From positions 1-32,266 of the forward strand of contig JAKUNM010000012.1 of the NCBI GenBank assembly GCA_022451865.1: a stretch of DNA of 32,266 nt, written 5' to 3'. The translations under genes were made by a program, and so were the position numbers. The notes under the pieces were generated by a model. That model worked only from the letters and a program-made list of their open reading frames with translations. It was not told the origin of the DNA and did no database searches. This document shows positions 15,713 to 24,009 of this stretch, in pieces (position 1 is the stretch's first letter; every line of letters starts with the position of its first letter). This stretch comes from Dehalococcoidia bacterium (GTDB lineage Bacteria; Chloroflexota; Dehalococcoidia; UBA2979).

Positions 15713-16783
15713 TTAATGATTCGGGCCACGTTGCATTGGTTGTGGTTGCCAACGTTCAAGTGGCGAATTCTGTAGAACTTGAGGATTAACTGCGCTTCTT
15801 GGCCATTTGCCTTGCAAGACTAGAGCAATTTCTTGTCCTAGGCGTCTTCTCGTTTCTGGTAAAAATCTTGCAGTGGCTGATGCTACATGTGGTGTCACGA
15901 TTACATTATCCATTCTAAGTAATGGATTTTCTACATCAATAGGCTCATTTTCGAAAACATCTAAAGCAGCGCCAGCGATTTCACCTTTTTCTAGTGCCTC
16001 AATTAAGGCAGCTTCATCTTGACTAGGTCCACGACCAGCATTGATGAACATTGCACTGTTTTTCATCATTGCGAATTGTTCTGTAGACATAATTTTTCGG
16101 GTTTCTTCATTAAGTGGTCCATGATTCGATACAAAGTCCGATCGCATCAGTAATTCTGAGAAACTTACTGGTTCTACACCCATAGAAGTCATTTCAATTT
16201 CCGAGACATAAGGATCATAAGCTAAAATGTGAAACCCAAAAGGCTTTGCACGTCTTGCTACAGCTCTTGCAACATTTCCAAAAGCTATTAATCCTAATGT
16301 TTGTCCAAATAGTCTGGGGAAACTTCTTAAGTACGGATGACTATCAGTCCATCTTCCTGCTTGCATAAGATCACGCATTTCATAAAGGTGCCGATGTATG
16401 GCTAATAGAAGTGTCATTGTATGGTCTGCCACCTCTTCAATGAATACATCGGGGACGTTTGTGACGGGTATTCCGTGTTCGGTAGCAGCTTCCACGTCAA
16501 CTCTATCTGTACCTACACTACCGCAGCCAATAATTTTACAATTATTTAACCCTGCGATTATTTCGGCTGTAATATTTCGACCTCGTGCTATTACTGCATC
16601 TGCATCTTTAGCTAATTCAATAAATTCCGCATCTGATTCTGCAGGAATTTCAACTATTGAAGCTCCAACGGGTGTCAAATATTCTTCTTCAAAACTATAA
16701 TCATCAGCATTTAGATTAAAAGAAGCTCCTCCCATTAGTTCTGTTTCTTGCGGTTTTTGTACTGCAACTGTGAACTTTGGCAT
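15713..16783 (-). CDS. D-isomer-specific 2-hydroxyacid dehydrogenase (phosphoglycerate dehydrogenase-like)
   Basis: The enzyme interconverts a 2-hydroxy acid and a 2-oxo acid with NAD(P). The nucleotide-binding turn is GLIAFGNVARAVARRAKPFG. Catalytic residues are the Arg in INAGRGP, the Glu in DVFENEP and the His in TPHVAS. SVGTDRVDVEAATEHGIPVTNVP is the usual substrate-domain segment. The length of 356 residues includes a Pro/Gln-rich C-terminal tail. AAAGGAG precedes the ATG. The family includes SerA, glyoxylate reductase and (S)-sulfolactate dehydrogenase SlcC, so the substrate remains open. It is divergent from the aminotransferase operon and heads a transcript with the MFS and HAD genes. 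Confidence 0.93.
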   Translation of the reverse strand: MPKFTVAVQKPQETELMGGASFNLNADDYSFEEEYLTPVGASIVEIPAESDAEFIELAKDADAVIARGRNITAEIIAGLNNCKIIGCGSVGTDRVDVEAATEHGIPVTNVPDVFIEEVADHTMTLLLAIHRHLYEMRDLMQAGRWTDSHPYLRSFPRLFGQTLGLIAFGNVARAVARRAKPFGFHILAYDPYVSEIEMTSMGVEPVSFSELLMRSDFVSNHGPLNEETRKIMSTEQFAMMKNSAMFINAGRGPSQDEAALIEALEKGEIAGAALDVFENEPIDVENPLLRMDNVIVTPHVASATARFLPETRRRLGQEIALVLQGKWPRSAVNPQVLQNSPLERWQPQPMQRGPNH

Positions 16784-16956
16784 TTGATGCTCCTTTATTA
16801 TTAGCCTAGTTATGTTTTAGATTGTCACTATATACTGCAAATCAAATAAATATACTATCTACTACAAAAATAATTTTCTGACAGAGAAGATCATGAGATG
16901 TTATAGATACGATTAATAAGCTTGTATAAAGTAATTATAATACTTGGAGGGTATAA

Positions 16957-18123
16957 ATGCCTGAACCTATTGATGCATTTGGAAGATTAGGTACAGAAAC
17001 AGCTTTTGAAGTTCTTGCTCGGGCGCAAAAATTAGCTGCAGAAGGTAAAGACATAATTAATCTTGGTATTGGGCAACCTGATTTTCGTACACCTGAACAT
17101 ATAGTTAATGCTGGTAAAGAAGCGTTAGATGCAGGCGCACACGGATATACTCCTGCTGCTGGTATTCCTCAGTTACGTGACGCAGTCGCTTTTGATCTCA
17201 ATAAACGTCATGGTGTGAATGTTGATGCATCTTCTGTATTGATTACACCTGGTGCAAAGCCAGTTATGTATTTTGCAATTTTGCTTTTCGGTCAAAGCGG
17301 TACAGAAATAATGTATCCAAATCCTGGATTTCCTATATACGAATCTGTCATTAATTTTACTGGTGCAACCGCAGTCCCGATAGAATTGCATGAGAGTAAT
17401 GGATTTTCATTCGACGCTGATCAAGTCCTTGCAAAAGTTACAGAAAAAACAAGACTGATTATTCTTAATAGCCCTGGCAATCCTACTGGAGGTGTGGTTC
17501 CACGTGATCAAATCGAAAAATTGATTGCTGGTCTTGAAGCATACCCTGATGTAACTATTCTCAGTGATGAAATTTATAGTTGGATTCTTTATGGAGATCG
17601 TCAACATGTTAGCCTCTTACAATATCCAGAAATACGTGATCGTCTAATTATCATTGATGGTTGGAGTAAGACATATGCGATGACTGGCTGGAGAATTGGC
17701 TATGGGATTTGGCCTGAATCACTATTTGCACATGCCGAAAGATTAGCAGTTAATTCATATTCTTGTGTTAATGCAGTCACCCAGCATGCAGCAATAGCTG
17801 CTTTGGAAGGTCCTGATACAGATATTCATACAATGTTAACAGCTTTTAATGAGCGAAGAGAAATTATCGTTCGAGAGTTGAATAATATTCCAGGCTTTAG
17901 ATGTACTGATCCTGGAGGAGCTTTCTATGCATTTCCTAATATTGCACAAACAGGATTTGATTCCTCAACTTTACAAAAAAAATTACTTGAAGAAGTAGGA
18001 GTTGCAGTAGTTTCGGGTACTAGTTTTGGGAATATGGGTGAAGGCTATTTACGATTCTCTTATGCTGCGAGTACTGAAGAAATATTAGATGCCACTTCAC
18101 GCATACGTTCTCTTTTATCTTGA
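16957..18123 (+). CDS. Class I/II pyridoxal-phosphate aminotransferase (aspartate aminotransferase-like)
   Basis: The fold type I aminotransferase signature is complete: NLGIGQPDF near the N-terminus, GYTPAAGIPQLRDAV, NSPGNPTGG (171-179), the cofactor-contacting SDEIY (203-207), and the Schiff-base Lys in GWSKTYAMTGWRIGYG (K238). R246 and the FYAFP region near the C-terminus are likely carboxylate contacts. The 388-residue length is typical. GGAGGG stands five bases before the ATG. It is first in a plus-strand run with the CoA-transferase, NHL and Ldh2-type genes, suggesting transamination of the same acid series. The exact amino donor is unknown. Confidence 0.95.
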   Translation: MPEPIDAFGRLGTETAFEVLARAQKLAAEGKDIINLGIGQPDFRTPEHIVNAGKEALDAGAHGYTPAAGIPQLRDAVAFDLNKRHGVNVDASSVLITPGAKPVMYFAILLFGQSGTEIMYPNPGFPIYESVINFTGATAVPIELHESNGFSFDADQVLAKVTEKTRLIILNSPGNPTGGVVPRDQIEKLIAGLEAYPDVTILSDEIYSWILYGDRQHVSLLQYPEIRDRLIIIDGWSKTYAMTGWRIGYGIWPESLFAHAERLAVNSYSCVNAVTQHAAIAALEGPDTDIHTMLTAFNERREIIVRELNNIPGFRCTDPGGAFYAFPNIAQTGFDSSTLQKKLLEEVGVAVVSGTSFGNMGEGYLRFSYAASTEEILDATSRIRSLLS

Positions 18124-18140
18124 TAGGAATAGTTGGTTAG

Positions 18141-18902
18141 ATGATTGATAAAACTATCCCTTCTTTTGATGACGCAGTAGAAGATATTCACGACAACGCG
18201 GTTATACATTTTGGAGGATTTGTATCTCCTTGGAATAGCCCTTCCTATTTGGTTTCTGCATTAGCTCGTCAAGGTGCTAAAAACTTAACAGCAATTTCGA
18301 CATCGATGGGAAGAGGCCCTGATCAGGCACATTTGCAAACTCCATGGTTACCCGAACACTTAACGCCTACTGATTTTTGGGATGTGGGTTTATTAGCAAA
18401 ACTAGGACGAATAAAGAAAGGTATTGCAAGTTTTGCTGTAGGGCACCGGCATGATCTGGTCTATCCATTTGAAGAACGTTTATCACGTGGCGAAGTAGAA
18501 CTTGAACTTATCGGACAGGGATCTTTAGCCGAGCGTATACGATGTGCACGTGCAGGTATTCCAGCATTTTATACACCTGTCGGACCAGACACATCTGTGG
18601 CTGAAGGCAAAGAAGTAAGGTATTTCAATGGTAAACCACATATTCTGGAGACAGCATTACATGCAGATTATGCATTGATTCGTGCATATCAAGCTGATCG
18701 TTTTGGGAATTTAATATATAAAGGTGCACGTACGTTTAATGCCACCATGGCAGGCGCAGCAACAATTACTATCGCTGAAGTTGATGAGATTGTACCACTT
18801 GGATCTCTTCAACCAGAGCATATACATACACCAGGTGCATATGTACAAAGGATTATTCAACGTCCTAAGAATCCTACTCTTTCTTGGGAGGAGTCATCAT
18901 GA
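18141..18902 (+). CDS. 3-oxoacid CoA-transferase-like subunit A (class I)
   Basis: This is the alpha subunit of a class I CoA transferase of the SCOT type. ELIGQGSLAERIRCARAGIPAFYTPVG, then the HADYALIRAYQADRFGNLIY and TMAGAATITIAEVDEIVP segments, are the family landmarks. The 253-residue length fits. It begins 17 bases after the aminotransferase stop. The TGA stop overlaps the subunit B start (ATGA) and the GGGAGGAG site of subunit B lies in its last codons, so the subunits are translationally coupled. The acid substrate could be a 3-oxo, glutaconyl-type or other acyl group. Confidence 0.92.
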   Translation: MIDKTIPSFDDAVEDIHDNAVIHFGGFVSPWNSPSYLVSALARQGAKNLTAISTSMGRGPDQAHLQTPWLPEHLTPTDFWDVGLLAKLGRIKKGIASFAVGHRHDLVYPFEERLSRGEVELELIGQGSLAERIRCARAGIPAFYTPVGPDTSVAEGKEVRYFNGKPHILETALHADYALIRAYQADRFGNLIYKGARTFNATMAGAATITIAEVDEIVPLGSLQPEHIHTPGAYVQRIIQRPKNPTLSWEESS

Positions 18903-19570
18903 ATGAACCTGAACGTCTGACTCGTGAAATTATGGCAATGATTGTTACACGTGATCTTTTTGACGGTGCAATTGTGAATCTGGGAGTAGGACTTCCATTA
19001 GAATGCGCTAATTTCTTATCGCGAGATAAAGAGATCCTCTTGCATTCGGAATTAGGATTATTAGGATTTGGACCAGTGGTCAATGACTATCGTAAAGCAG
19101 ATCCATATCTAACTATGGTGGGTGGTGTGCCAGTAACTGCACACCCTGGGATGTCTTTTATGAGTCATGATGAATCATTTGCTTTAATTCGTGGTGGTCA
19201 TATTGATGTTGCTGTGTTGGGGGGATTACAGGTTGATCAGGAAGGCAATCTTGCTAATACTCAATTAATCGGTAAACCTGCAGGTAACTTGGGAGGTGCT
19301 CAAGATCTTGCCTATGGGGCAAAAAAGACTGTGGTGTTGATGTATCATACAACTTCACGTAAAGAGAAAAAAATATTGGAACGTTGTACACTACCTCTCA
19401 CAACTCCGCGATGTGTGAATCGTATTGTTACTGATGTTGCTGTTATTGATGTCGAGAATCAAGGTCTTGTTCTTCGTGAAGTTGCTACTGGATGGAATGC
19501 TGAGATGGTTCAATCAATTACTGGAGCAAATTTGATTATTGATCCTGAACTGAAAGAAATTGAACTTTGA
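18899..19570 (+). CDS. 3-oxoacid CoA-transferase-like subunit B (class I)
   Basis: The beta subunit carries the catalytic Glu of class I CoA transferases in LLHSELGLLGFGP (E51); the usual motif is SENG, here SELG. Other landmarks are IVNLGVGLP at the N-terminus and GGHIDVAVLGGLQVDQEGNLAN in the middle. The ORF track begins at a TTG (18884); the ATG at 18899, overlapping the subunit A stop and preceded by GGGAGGAG, is the real start. The protein is 223 residues long, normal for the subunit. The Asn-to-Leu change after the catalytic Glu may reflect a different substrate subclass. Confidence 0.92.
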   Translation: MNEPERLTREIMAMIVTRDLFDGAIVNLGVGLPLECANFLSRDKEILLHSELGLLGFGPVVNDYRKADPYLTMVGGVPVTAHPGMSFMSHDESFALIRGGHIDVAVLGGLQVDQEGNLANTQLIGKPAGNLGGAQDLAYGAKKTVVLMYHTTSRKEKKILERCTLPLTTPRCVNRIVTDVAVIDVENQGLVLREVATGWNAEMVQSITGANLIIDPELKEIEL

Positions 19571-19591
19571 TAATAAATAAAGGAGAAATAT

Positions 19592-20605
19592 ATGGTGAAC
19601 ACTCCAACTGCCACAACAAAATATATACCCGTCGCAGGGTGGGCTAAGATTCCTCATGGACTCTATATGAGAGAAGCAACATCTGTTGCAGTTGATTCCG
19701 ATGATCATGTGTACATATTTTCGCGAGGAAACATGCCAGTGATGATATTTGATCGAGATGGAAATATGATAGATGGATGGGGAAATGACGATCCTTATAC
19801 AGGTACAATTGAGAGAACTGATCCATATGGAAATACAGTTTTGAGTTGGCCAGGCAACAGATTTGTATGGGCTCATTCAATACGTGTAGATCATGAAGAT
19901 AATCTCTGGCTAGTGGATGTACAAGGTCACCAAATCCATAAAACTACGAAAAGTGGAGAAGAACTGTTGGTGATAGGGACAGGTGAACCAGCAGTTTTTC
20001 AGAGTGGAGACCCTTTCAATAGACCCACGGATGTGACTATCGATCCAAATAGTGGAGATGTGTTTATTTCAGATGGATATCGTAATTCTAGAGTCCATCG
20101 TTATGATTCAGCGGGTAATCACAAATTATCTTGGGGTTCTTCAGGGGATAGACCAGGTGAATTCAGCCTCCCTCATAACATAGCTATGTTCGGAGATGAT
20201 GCTGTTATTGTCTGTGATCGAGAAAATCATAGAGTACAAGTGTTCTCGTTAGATGGTGAATTTCGGAATCAATGGCATGTTCATAAAGCTGTCGCAGTTT
20301 GGACTGGTCGAGGTGAAGATCAGGCGGTATACGTCGCAGAACAAGGTCCTCCACCAGTACAACATGGAGTACCTAATTTAGGGCATCATTTATCAATTTT
20401 TAATCGTGATGGTGAATTGATAAATCGACTCGGTGCACCATTACCCGGTGAGCATCCAGATCAATTTCTTTGGCCACATAGTGTTGCTGTAGATTCACAT
20501 GGAGATATTTACGTTGCTGAAGTTTCATATGTTGAAGTAGGGAGCAAAGAAAATCCTCCGCGCGAGATGGTGTCTTTAAGAAAATGGCAAAGAATTTCTG
20601 ATTAG
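19592..20605 (+). CDS. NHL-repeat / beta-propeller protein (peptidyl-alpha-hydroxyglycine alpha-amidating lyase-like)
   Basis: Repeated blades of the pattern P(H/T)x(I/V)xxD...(V/I)(F/Y)(I/V)xD are visible: REATSVAVDSDDHVYIFS, AHSIRVDHEDNLWLVD, RPTDVTIDPNSGDVFISD, LPHNIAMFGDDAVIVCD and WPHSVAVDSHGDIYVAE. This is a six-bladed NHL propeller like the lyase domain of peptide-amidating enzymes. There is no signal peptide, so it is cytosolic and unlikely to process secreted peptides. AAAGGAG precedes the ATG, and it lies 21 bases after the CoA-transferase. In this operon it may act on a small-molecule alpha-hydroxy adduct, but its function is unknown. Confidence 0.85.
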   Translation: MVNTPTATTKYIPVAGWAKIPHGLYMREATSVAVDSDDHVYIFSRGNMPVMIFDRDGNMIDGWGNDDPYTGTIERTDPYGNTVLSWPGNRFVWAHSIRVDHEDNLWLVDVQGHQIHKTTKSGEELLVIGTGEPAVFQSGDPFNRPTDVTIDPNSGDVFISDGYRNSRVHRYDSAGNHKLSWGSSGDRPGEFSLPHNIAMFGDDAVIVCDRENHRVQVFSLDGEFRNQWHVHKAVAVWTGRGEDQAVYVAEQGPPPVQHGVPNLGHHLSIFNRDGELINRLGAPLPGEHPDQFLWPHSVAVDSHGDIYVAEVSYVEVGSKENPPREMVSLRKWQRISD

Positions 20606-20634
20606 GATTAAATTTATTTTCTACGGGAGGTATT

Positions 20635-21708
20635 ATGCTAGAGCAATTTCATGTTCCATCTGACGAAGAAGTTCGGATTGATCCAGAAGCAATGAGACAA
20701 ACAGTACACGAAATTTTTGTTTCATTAGGTATGTCGTATGAACATGCGAAGCAGTCTACAGATGTACTCTTATATGCTGATACACGCGGCATAGATTCAC
20801 ACGGTGTTTCAAATATGCTGCGACGTTATATCGAACAGATTCATGACGATGTAATTAATGTAAATCCTCAATGGAAAATAATACGTGAAGCTGCTGCTGT
20901 AGCCACAATAGATTCTGACGGTGCGCACGGCGGTGTCATAGGTCCTGAAGCAATGAGAATAGCCATTGAGCGTGCACGAGAATATGGGGTTGGTGCTGTC
21001 ACTGTTTTGCAGGGTGGGCACTTTGGTGCAGCTGCTTATCATGCCGCTATGGCATTGGAGCATGACATGATAGGTATTGCGATGACTGCTGGTGGGGTAC
21101 AGGTTACTCCTACATTTGGTGCAGAAGCATTGATCGGATTGAATCCTATTGCTGTTGCAATTCCTACAAAAAATGAACCTCCTTTTATTTTTGATGCGTC
21201 GATGAGCTCTGTTGCAGGTAATAAAATACGATTAGCCGAACGTATAGGACACGATGTTTTGCCGGGATGGATTGCAGGACCTGACGGAAACCCAATTATG
21301 GAAGAAACTCCTGTTCCGGAAGAATTTCTCATGTTGCCTTTAGGTGGGACTAGAGAAATAGGTTCTCATAAAGGATTTGGATTAGGCGTCATGATAGAAG
21401 TACTTACGTCTATGTTAGCTGGAAGTGGTGCTGGACCAGATCGTAGAAATGGTTCAGCACATCATATGCTAGCTTATAAAATTGATGCTTTTACTGATTT
21501 AGAAGTATTCAAAGATGACATGGATCAATACTTGAAAAAAATCCGTGAAGCAAAAACTGCTCCAGGGCATGAGCGAGTATTTTATGCTGGATTGCCTGAA
21601 CATGAGGAAGAAGGTATGCGACTTGAGAAAGGTATTCCTTATCACCCAGAAGTGATTGAATGGTTCAAAACTATTACTAGTGAATTAAATATAGAAGATA
21701 GATTCTAA
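20635..21708 (+). CDS. Ldh2-family (malate/L-lactate/sulfolactate) dehydrogenase
   Basis: PF02615 enzymes oxidise 2-hydroxy acids with NAD(P) using an unusual fold. The catalytic segment DTRGIDSHGVS is at residues 49-59, with R51 and H56. The GGHFGAAAYHAAMA and FDASMSSVAGNKI segments are typical, and KGFGLGVMIEVL lies in the C-terminal half. The 357-residue length is normal. GGGAGG precedes the ATG. Family members act on malate, lactate, ureidoglycolate, 2,3-diketogulonate or (R)-sulfolactate (ComC), so the substrate is not fixed by sequence alone. It closes the five-gene plus-strand operon. Confidence 0.94.
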   Translation: MLEQFHVPSDEEVRIDPEAMRQTVHEIFVSLGMSYEHAKQSTDVLLYADTRGIDSHGVSNMLRRYIEQIHDDVINVNPQWKIIREAAAVATIDSDGAHGGVIGPEAMRIAIERAREYGVGAVTVLQGGHFGAAAYHAAMALEHDMIGIAMTAGGVQVTPTFGAEALIGLNPIAVAIPTKNEPPFIFDASMSSVAGNKIRLAERIGHDVLPGWIAGPDGNPIMEETPVPEEFLMLPLGGTREIGSHKGFGLGVMIEVLTSMLAGSGAGPDRRNGSAHHMLAYKIDAFTDLEVFKDDMDQYLKKIREAKTAPGHERVFYAGLPEHEEEGMRLEKGIPYHPEVIEWFKTITSELNIEDRF

Positions 21709-21716
21709 TTTGTAAC

Positions 21717-22139
21717 CTAGTTTTGTCGTACAGCTTGTGTCTGGGTTATGACAGCTATGCATTTGCCCGTATCATTTTCTAACGATGTTTGAACTACTAA
21801 AGAAGTTCTACCATTATGTACTGTTTTTGATATTGCATCGATATAAGAGCCAGACCCAGGGCGAAGAAAGCTAATACTAAATTGTTGCGTTCCTGCCAAA
21901 TGCCCGCTTGTGTTGATACTTGCACATACCACACCTGAGATATCTGCCAATGTCATTAGTGCCCCACCGTGAAGTGAGCCATTAGAACGCGTAAGTTTTT
22001 CTTTAAATGCCATCCTTATGCGTATTGTATCTGCTGTCACCTCAATTAATTCGAGATCAAAGTGATTAGAAAACGGTATTGATTTCGCTAATGCATCGTT
22101 AGCTGATTCATATATATCTTTGTTGCGTAATTTGTCCAC
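21717..22139 (-). CDS. PaaI-family hotdog-fold thioesterase
   Basis: This 140-residue hotdog-fold protein has the diagnostic SNGSLHGGALMTLADISG segment, including the HGG loop and acidic residue of PaaI-type acyl-CoA thioesterases. QFSISFLRPGSGSYIDA forms the later strands. It starts at a GTG (22139) two bases after the CMD gene's stop, with no ribosome-binding site of its own, so translation is probably coupled. It may release CoA from products or dead-end intermediates of the minus-strand pathway. Confidence 0.9.
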   Translation of the reverse strand: MDKLRNKDIYESANDALAKSIPFSNHFDLELIEVTADTIRIRMAFKEKLTRSNGSLHGGALMTLADISGVVCASINTSGHLAGTQQFSISFLRPGSGSYIDAISKTVHNGRTSLVVQTSLENDTGKCIAVITQTQAVRQN

Positions 22140-22141
22140 GT

Positions 22142-22699
22142 TTATTTTTTTTCTGGTAAGGCTTCTACACCTTCTGGGGGAGGGACTTCGAATGCATTAA
22201 GTGTAAAACCCACTATAGTGTAATATCCAACCAAACCGGTGATGTCAACGATACCTTGTTTTCCAATGTAATTTTTTAGATTTTGGAATGTTTCGTCATC
22301 AACTCGATTGTGCTTAAATAATTGTCTGACGAATGACACGATACTTGCTATTTCTGGGTCAAGTTGGGCAACACTATTTTCATTGCCGATAGTTTCAATG
22401 ATTGATTCAGACACGTCTGCTTTTTTCGCGAGCATTACATGAGATCCCCACATTAATTCGGCATCAAGGCAACGAGCAGCAGTGATGATAGCGATTTCTC
22501 TTTGTGCAGGGGTGAGGTCAGAATTCCAGCGAACATATTTTCCGAGTGCGGCTGTTTTTTCTGCTAATTCAGGGGAGTGTAATAAGATGCCGTATGGTCC
22601 GGAAACACTTCCTCCTCGGAATTCTGCAACATTATCATATGTAGTTCTGTTTTCCTCTGGTACATCATCTCGGTTGAGCATGTTTAAAAGTCTGGTCAT
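22142..22699 (-). CDS. Carboxymuconolactone decarboxylase (CMD) family protein, copy 1
   Basis: The AhpD/CMD fold is indicated by GPYGILLHSPELAEKTAALGKYVR, LTPAQREIAIITAARCLDAELMWGSHVMLA and a C-terminal GIVDITGLVGYYTIVGFTLNAFEV. The 185-residue length matches the long CMD subgroup. The redox CxxC of AhpD is missing (only one Cys in that helix), so a peroxidase role is unlikely. AAGGAG precedes the ATG. A paralogue lies at 27196-27753. The reaction and substrate are unknown; relatives are found with aromatic and CoA-dependent degradation genes. Confidence 0.88.
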   Translation of the reverse strand: MTRLLNMLNRDDVPEENRTTYDNVAEFRGGSVSGPYGILLHSPELAEKTAALGKYVRWNSDLTPAQREIAIITAARCLDAELMWGSHVMLAKKADVSESIIETIGNENSVAQLDPEIASIVSFVRQLFKHNRVDDETFQNLKNYIGKQGIVDITGLVGYYTIVGFTLNAFEVPPPEGVEALPEKK

Positions 22700-22718
22700 T
22701 AGATCTCCTTATGATTTA

Positions 22719-23015
22719 TTAATGGCATTCCGAATCGTCAGATTCGTGCACCATATCTTCTTCTGGAATAAAAGGTATTTGTACTCCGCCCCGGAGTGAT
22801 GCGAGATGTGTCGCAGCAATGGAAAGTCATGGGGGTGAAGCAGGAAAGAACTCATTCACTGTTCCAGGAAGTACACCATGCCAGATACAATCTGGCCAGT
22901 AACAATCCTCTTTTTCACCTGGTTCTAGTAGATGTTTTAGACGACGTGCTTGTAACGTCAGTTCCCACCAACGTTCGTCATCTGCAAATCCACTTGTAAT
23001 ATCAGTATCAATAAT
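22719..23015 (-). pseudogene. Interrupted small gene: in-frame TGA and no canonical start codon
   Basis: The 340-base gap between the two flanking minus-strand genes is not empty. One frame reads a protein-like sequence (ADDERWWELTLQARRLKHLL, then KEDCYWPDCIWHGVLPGTVN) up to TGA at 22827-22829, and continues in the same frame for 35 codons (ending IPFIPEEDMVHESDDSECH) to TAA at 22719. No ATG, GTG or TTG exists at its beginning; an AGGAG site stands just before two ATT codons (23013-23015 and 23010-23012). The likely reading is a recently inactivated gene that lost its start and gained a nonsense codon. Recoding of TGA, an AUU start, or sequence errors are alternatives. I do not recognise the family. 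Confidence 0.55.
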
Positions 23016-23039
23016 TTTGCTCCTAACGATTTCTTTGCA

Positions 23040-24008
23040 TTAGTATCCCAGTGCTTTGTCGATAGCGCCTTCAAGTTTTTCTCCATCTTTGAAGTGTTGA
23101 ATATTTCTACAAAAACGATCAACATTTCTTCCGATTCGCAGCTGACTAGCACCTGCAGTATGAGGTGTCATGACAATGTTACGTGTTGTCCAAAGAGGGT
23201 GATTAGGTGATAAAGGTTCTTGAGGTACTACATCTAAACCAGCAGCATAAATTTGTTTATTATCAATTGCCAAGACTAGTGCATCGCCATCAACACATTC
23301 ACCTCGAGTGACATTAATTAATATTGCAGTGGTTTTCATTTTCTCAAATACTTCTGTATTGAAGAAATTTCTTGTTTCGGGAGTCAATGGGAGACCACAC
23401 GCAATTACGTCCGATTCCGCTAGTAGGTCATCTAATTTTCTTAAGTCCCATACATCAGGTATTTCAAGTGAGGCTTCTACTGGATCTCTATCGACAGCGA
23501 TGCATTTCATTCCAAAAGCATGGGCTCGTTTCGCTATTGCTCGACCTGTTCCTCCAAAACCTACAATACCCATTGTCAATCCTTCTAATTCGAACTCTTG
23601 TTGTCGATAATCAACTCTATGATTCCACGATTCTGGGCCGTCAAGTATTGCATGATCGATTCTTCTGGTTAGTGCTAATAATAATCCAAAGGCTGTTTCT
23701 GCAAGATGACTTCCGACTAAGCCTTTGTCTCCTGATAAAAGAGCATTACTTGAAGCAAATGATTCAAACAAGTAAGCGTCAGCTCCTGCTGTACTTGCAT
23801 GAACCCATTTTAATTTTGTTGTTGCAGCAAATATTTCTTCAGTAATTCTGCCAAAAATTATGTCAGCTTCAGGAGCTGCGGTAATGACCTCATGTTCATT
23901 TCGTGCGACTATAATTTTAGCCTTGTCACCTGCAGCTACACGAATTTTCTCTATAGCAACAGAGTCTATATCTTGCATTGTGAGGCTAGTCATTACCAAA
24001 ATATTCAT
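23040..24008 (-). CDS. D-isomer-specific 2-hydroxyacid dehydrogenase, second copy
   Basis: This is a second, only distantly similar member of the family. The Rossmann motif is GIVGFGGTGRAIAKRAHAFG. Catalytic residues are the Arg in NVTRGE, the Glu in VPQEPL and the His in TPHTAG. The ORF track extends to 24062 by overlapping the upstream gene; the ATG at 24008, one base after the luciferase-like stop, gives the normal N-terminus MNILVMTSL and 322 residues. The tight spacing implies coupled expression with the flavin enzyme. It probably reduces or oxidises a glyoxylate- or hydroxypyruvate-like 2-oxo acid. Confidence 0.92.
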   Translation of the reverse strand: MNILVMTSLTMQDIDSVAIEKIRVAAGDKAKIIVARNEHEVITAAPEADIIFGRITEEIFAATTKLKWVHASTAGADAYLFESFASSNALLSGDKGLVGSHLAETAFGLLLALTRRIDHAILDGPESWNHRVDYRQQEFELEGLTMGIVGFGGTGRAIAKRAHAFGMKCIAVDRDPVEASLEIPDVWDLRKLDDLLAESDVIACGLPLTPETRNFFNTEVFEKMKTTAILINVTRGECVDGDALVLAIDNKQIYAAGLDVVPQEPLSPNHPLWTTRNIVMTPHTAGASQLRIGRNVDRFCRNIQHFKDGEKLEGAIDKALGY

Positions 24009-24009
24009 T

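Noticed and set aside
16913-16941. Sigma-70-like promoter: TTAATA, 17-base spacer, TATAAT before the aminotransferase
   Set aside because: The -10 matches perfectly, but the predicted transcript start would fall inside the GGAGG ribosome-binding site, and such matches are frequent by chance in AT-rich gaps.
22482-22999. Two plus-strand ORFs (22482-22799 and 22796-22999) in the gap region
   Set aside because: They overlap the CMD gene or lie opposite the protein-like minus-strand frame, which is more convincing than either.
22719-23015. Alternative genetic code with TGA read as an amino acid
   Set aside because: rsmD, the coiled-coil gene, the thiolase-like gene and both CoA-transferase subunits end at TGA with normal family lengths, so TGA is a stop in this genome.
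23372-23845. 157-residue plus-strand ORF
   Set aside because: It is antisense to the D-2-hydroxyacid dehydrogenase and Leu/Gln-rich as expected from the complementary strand.
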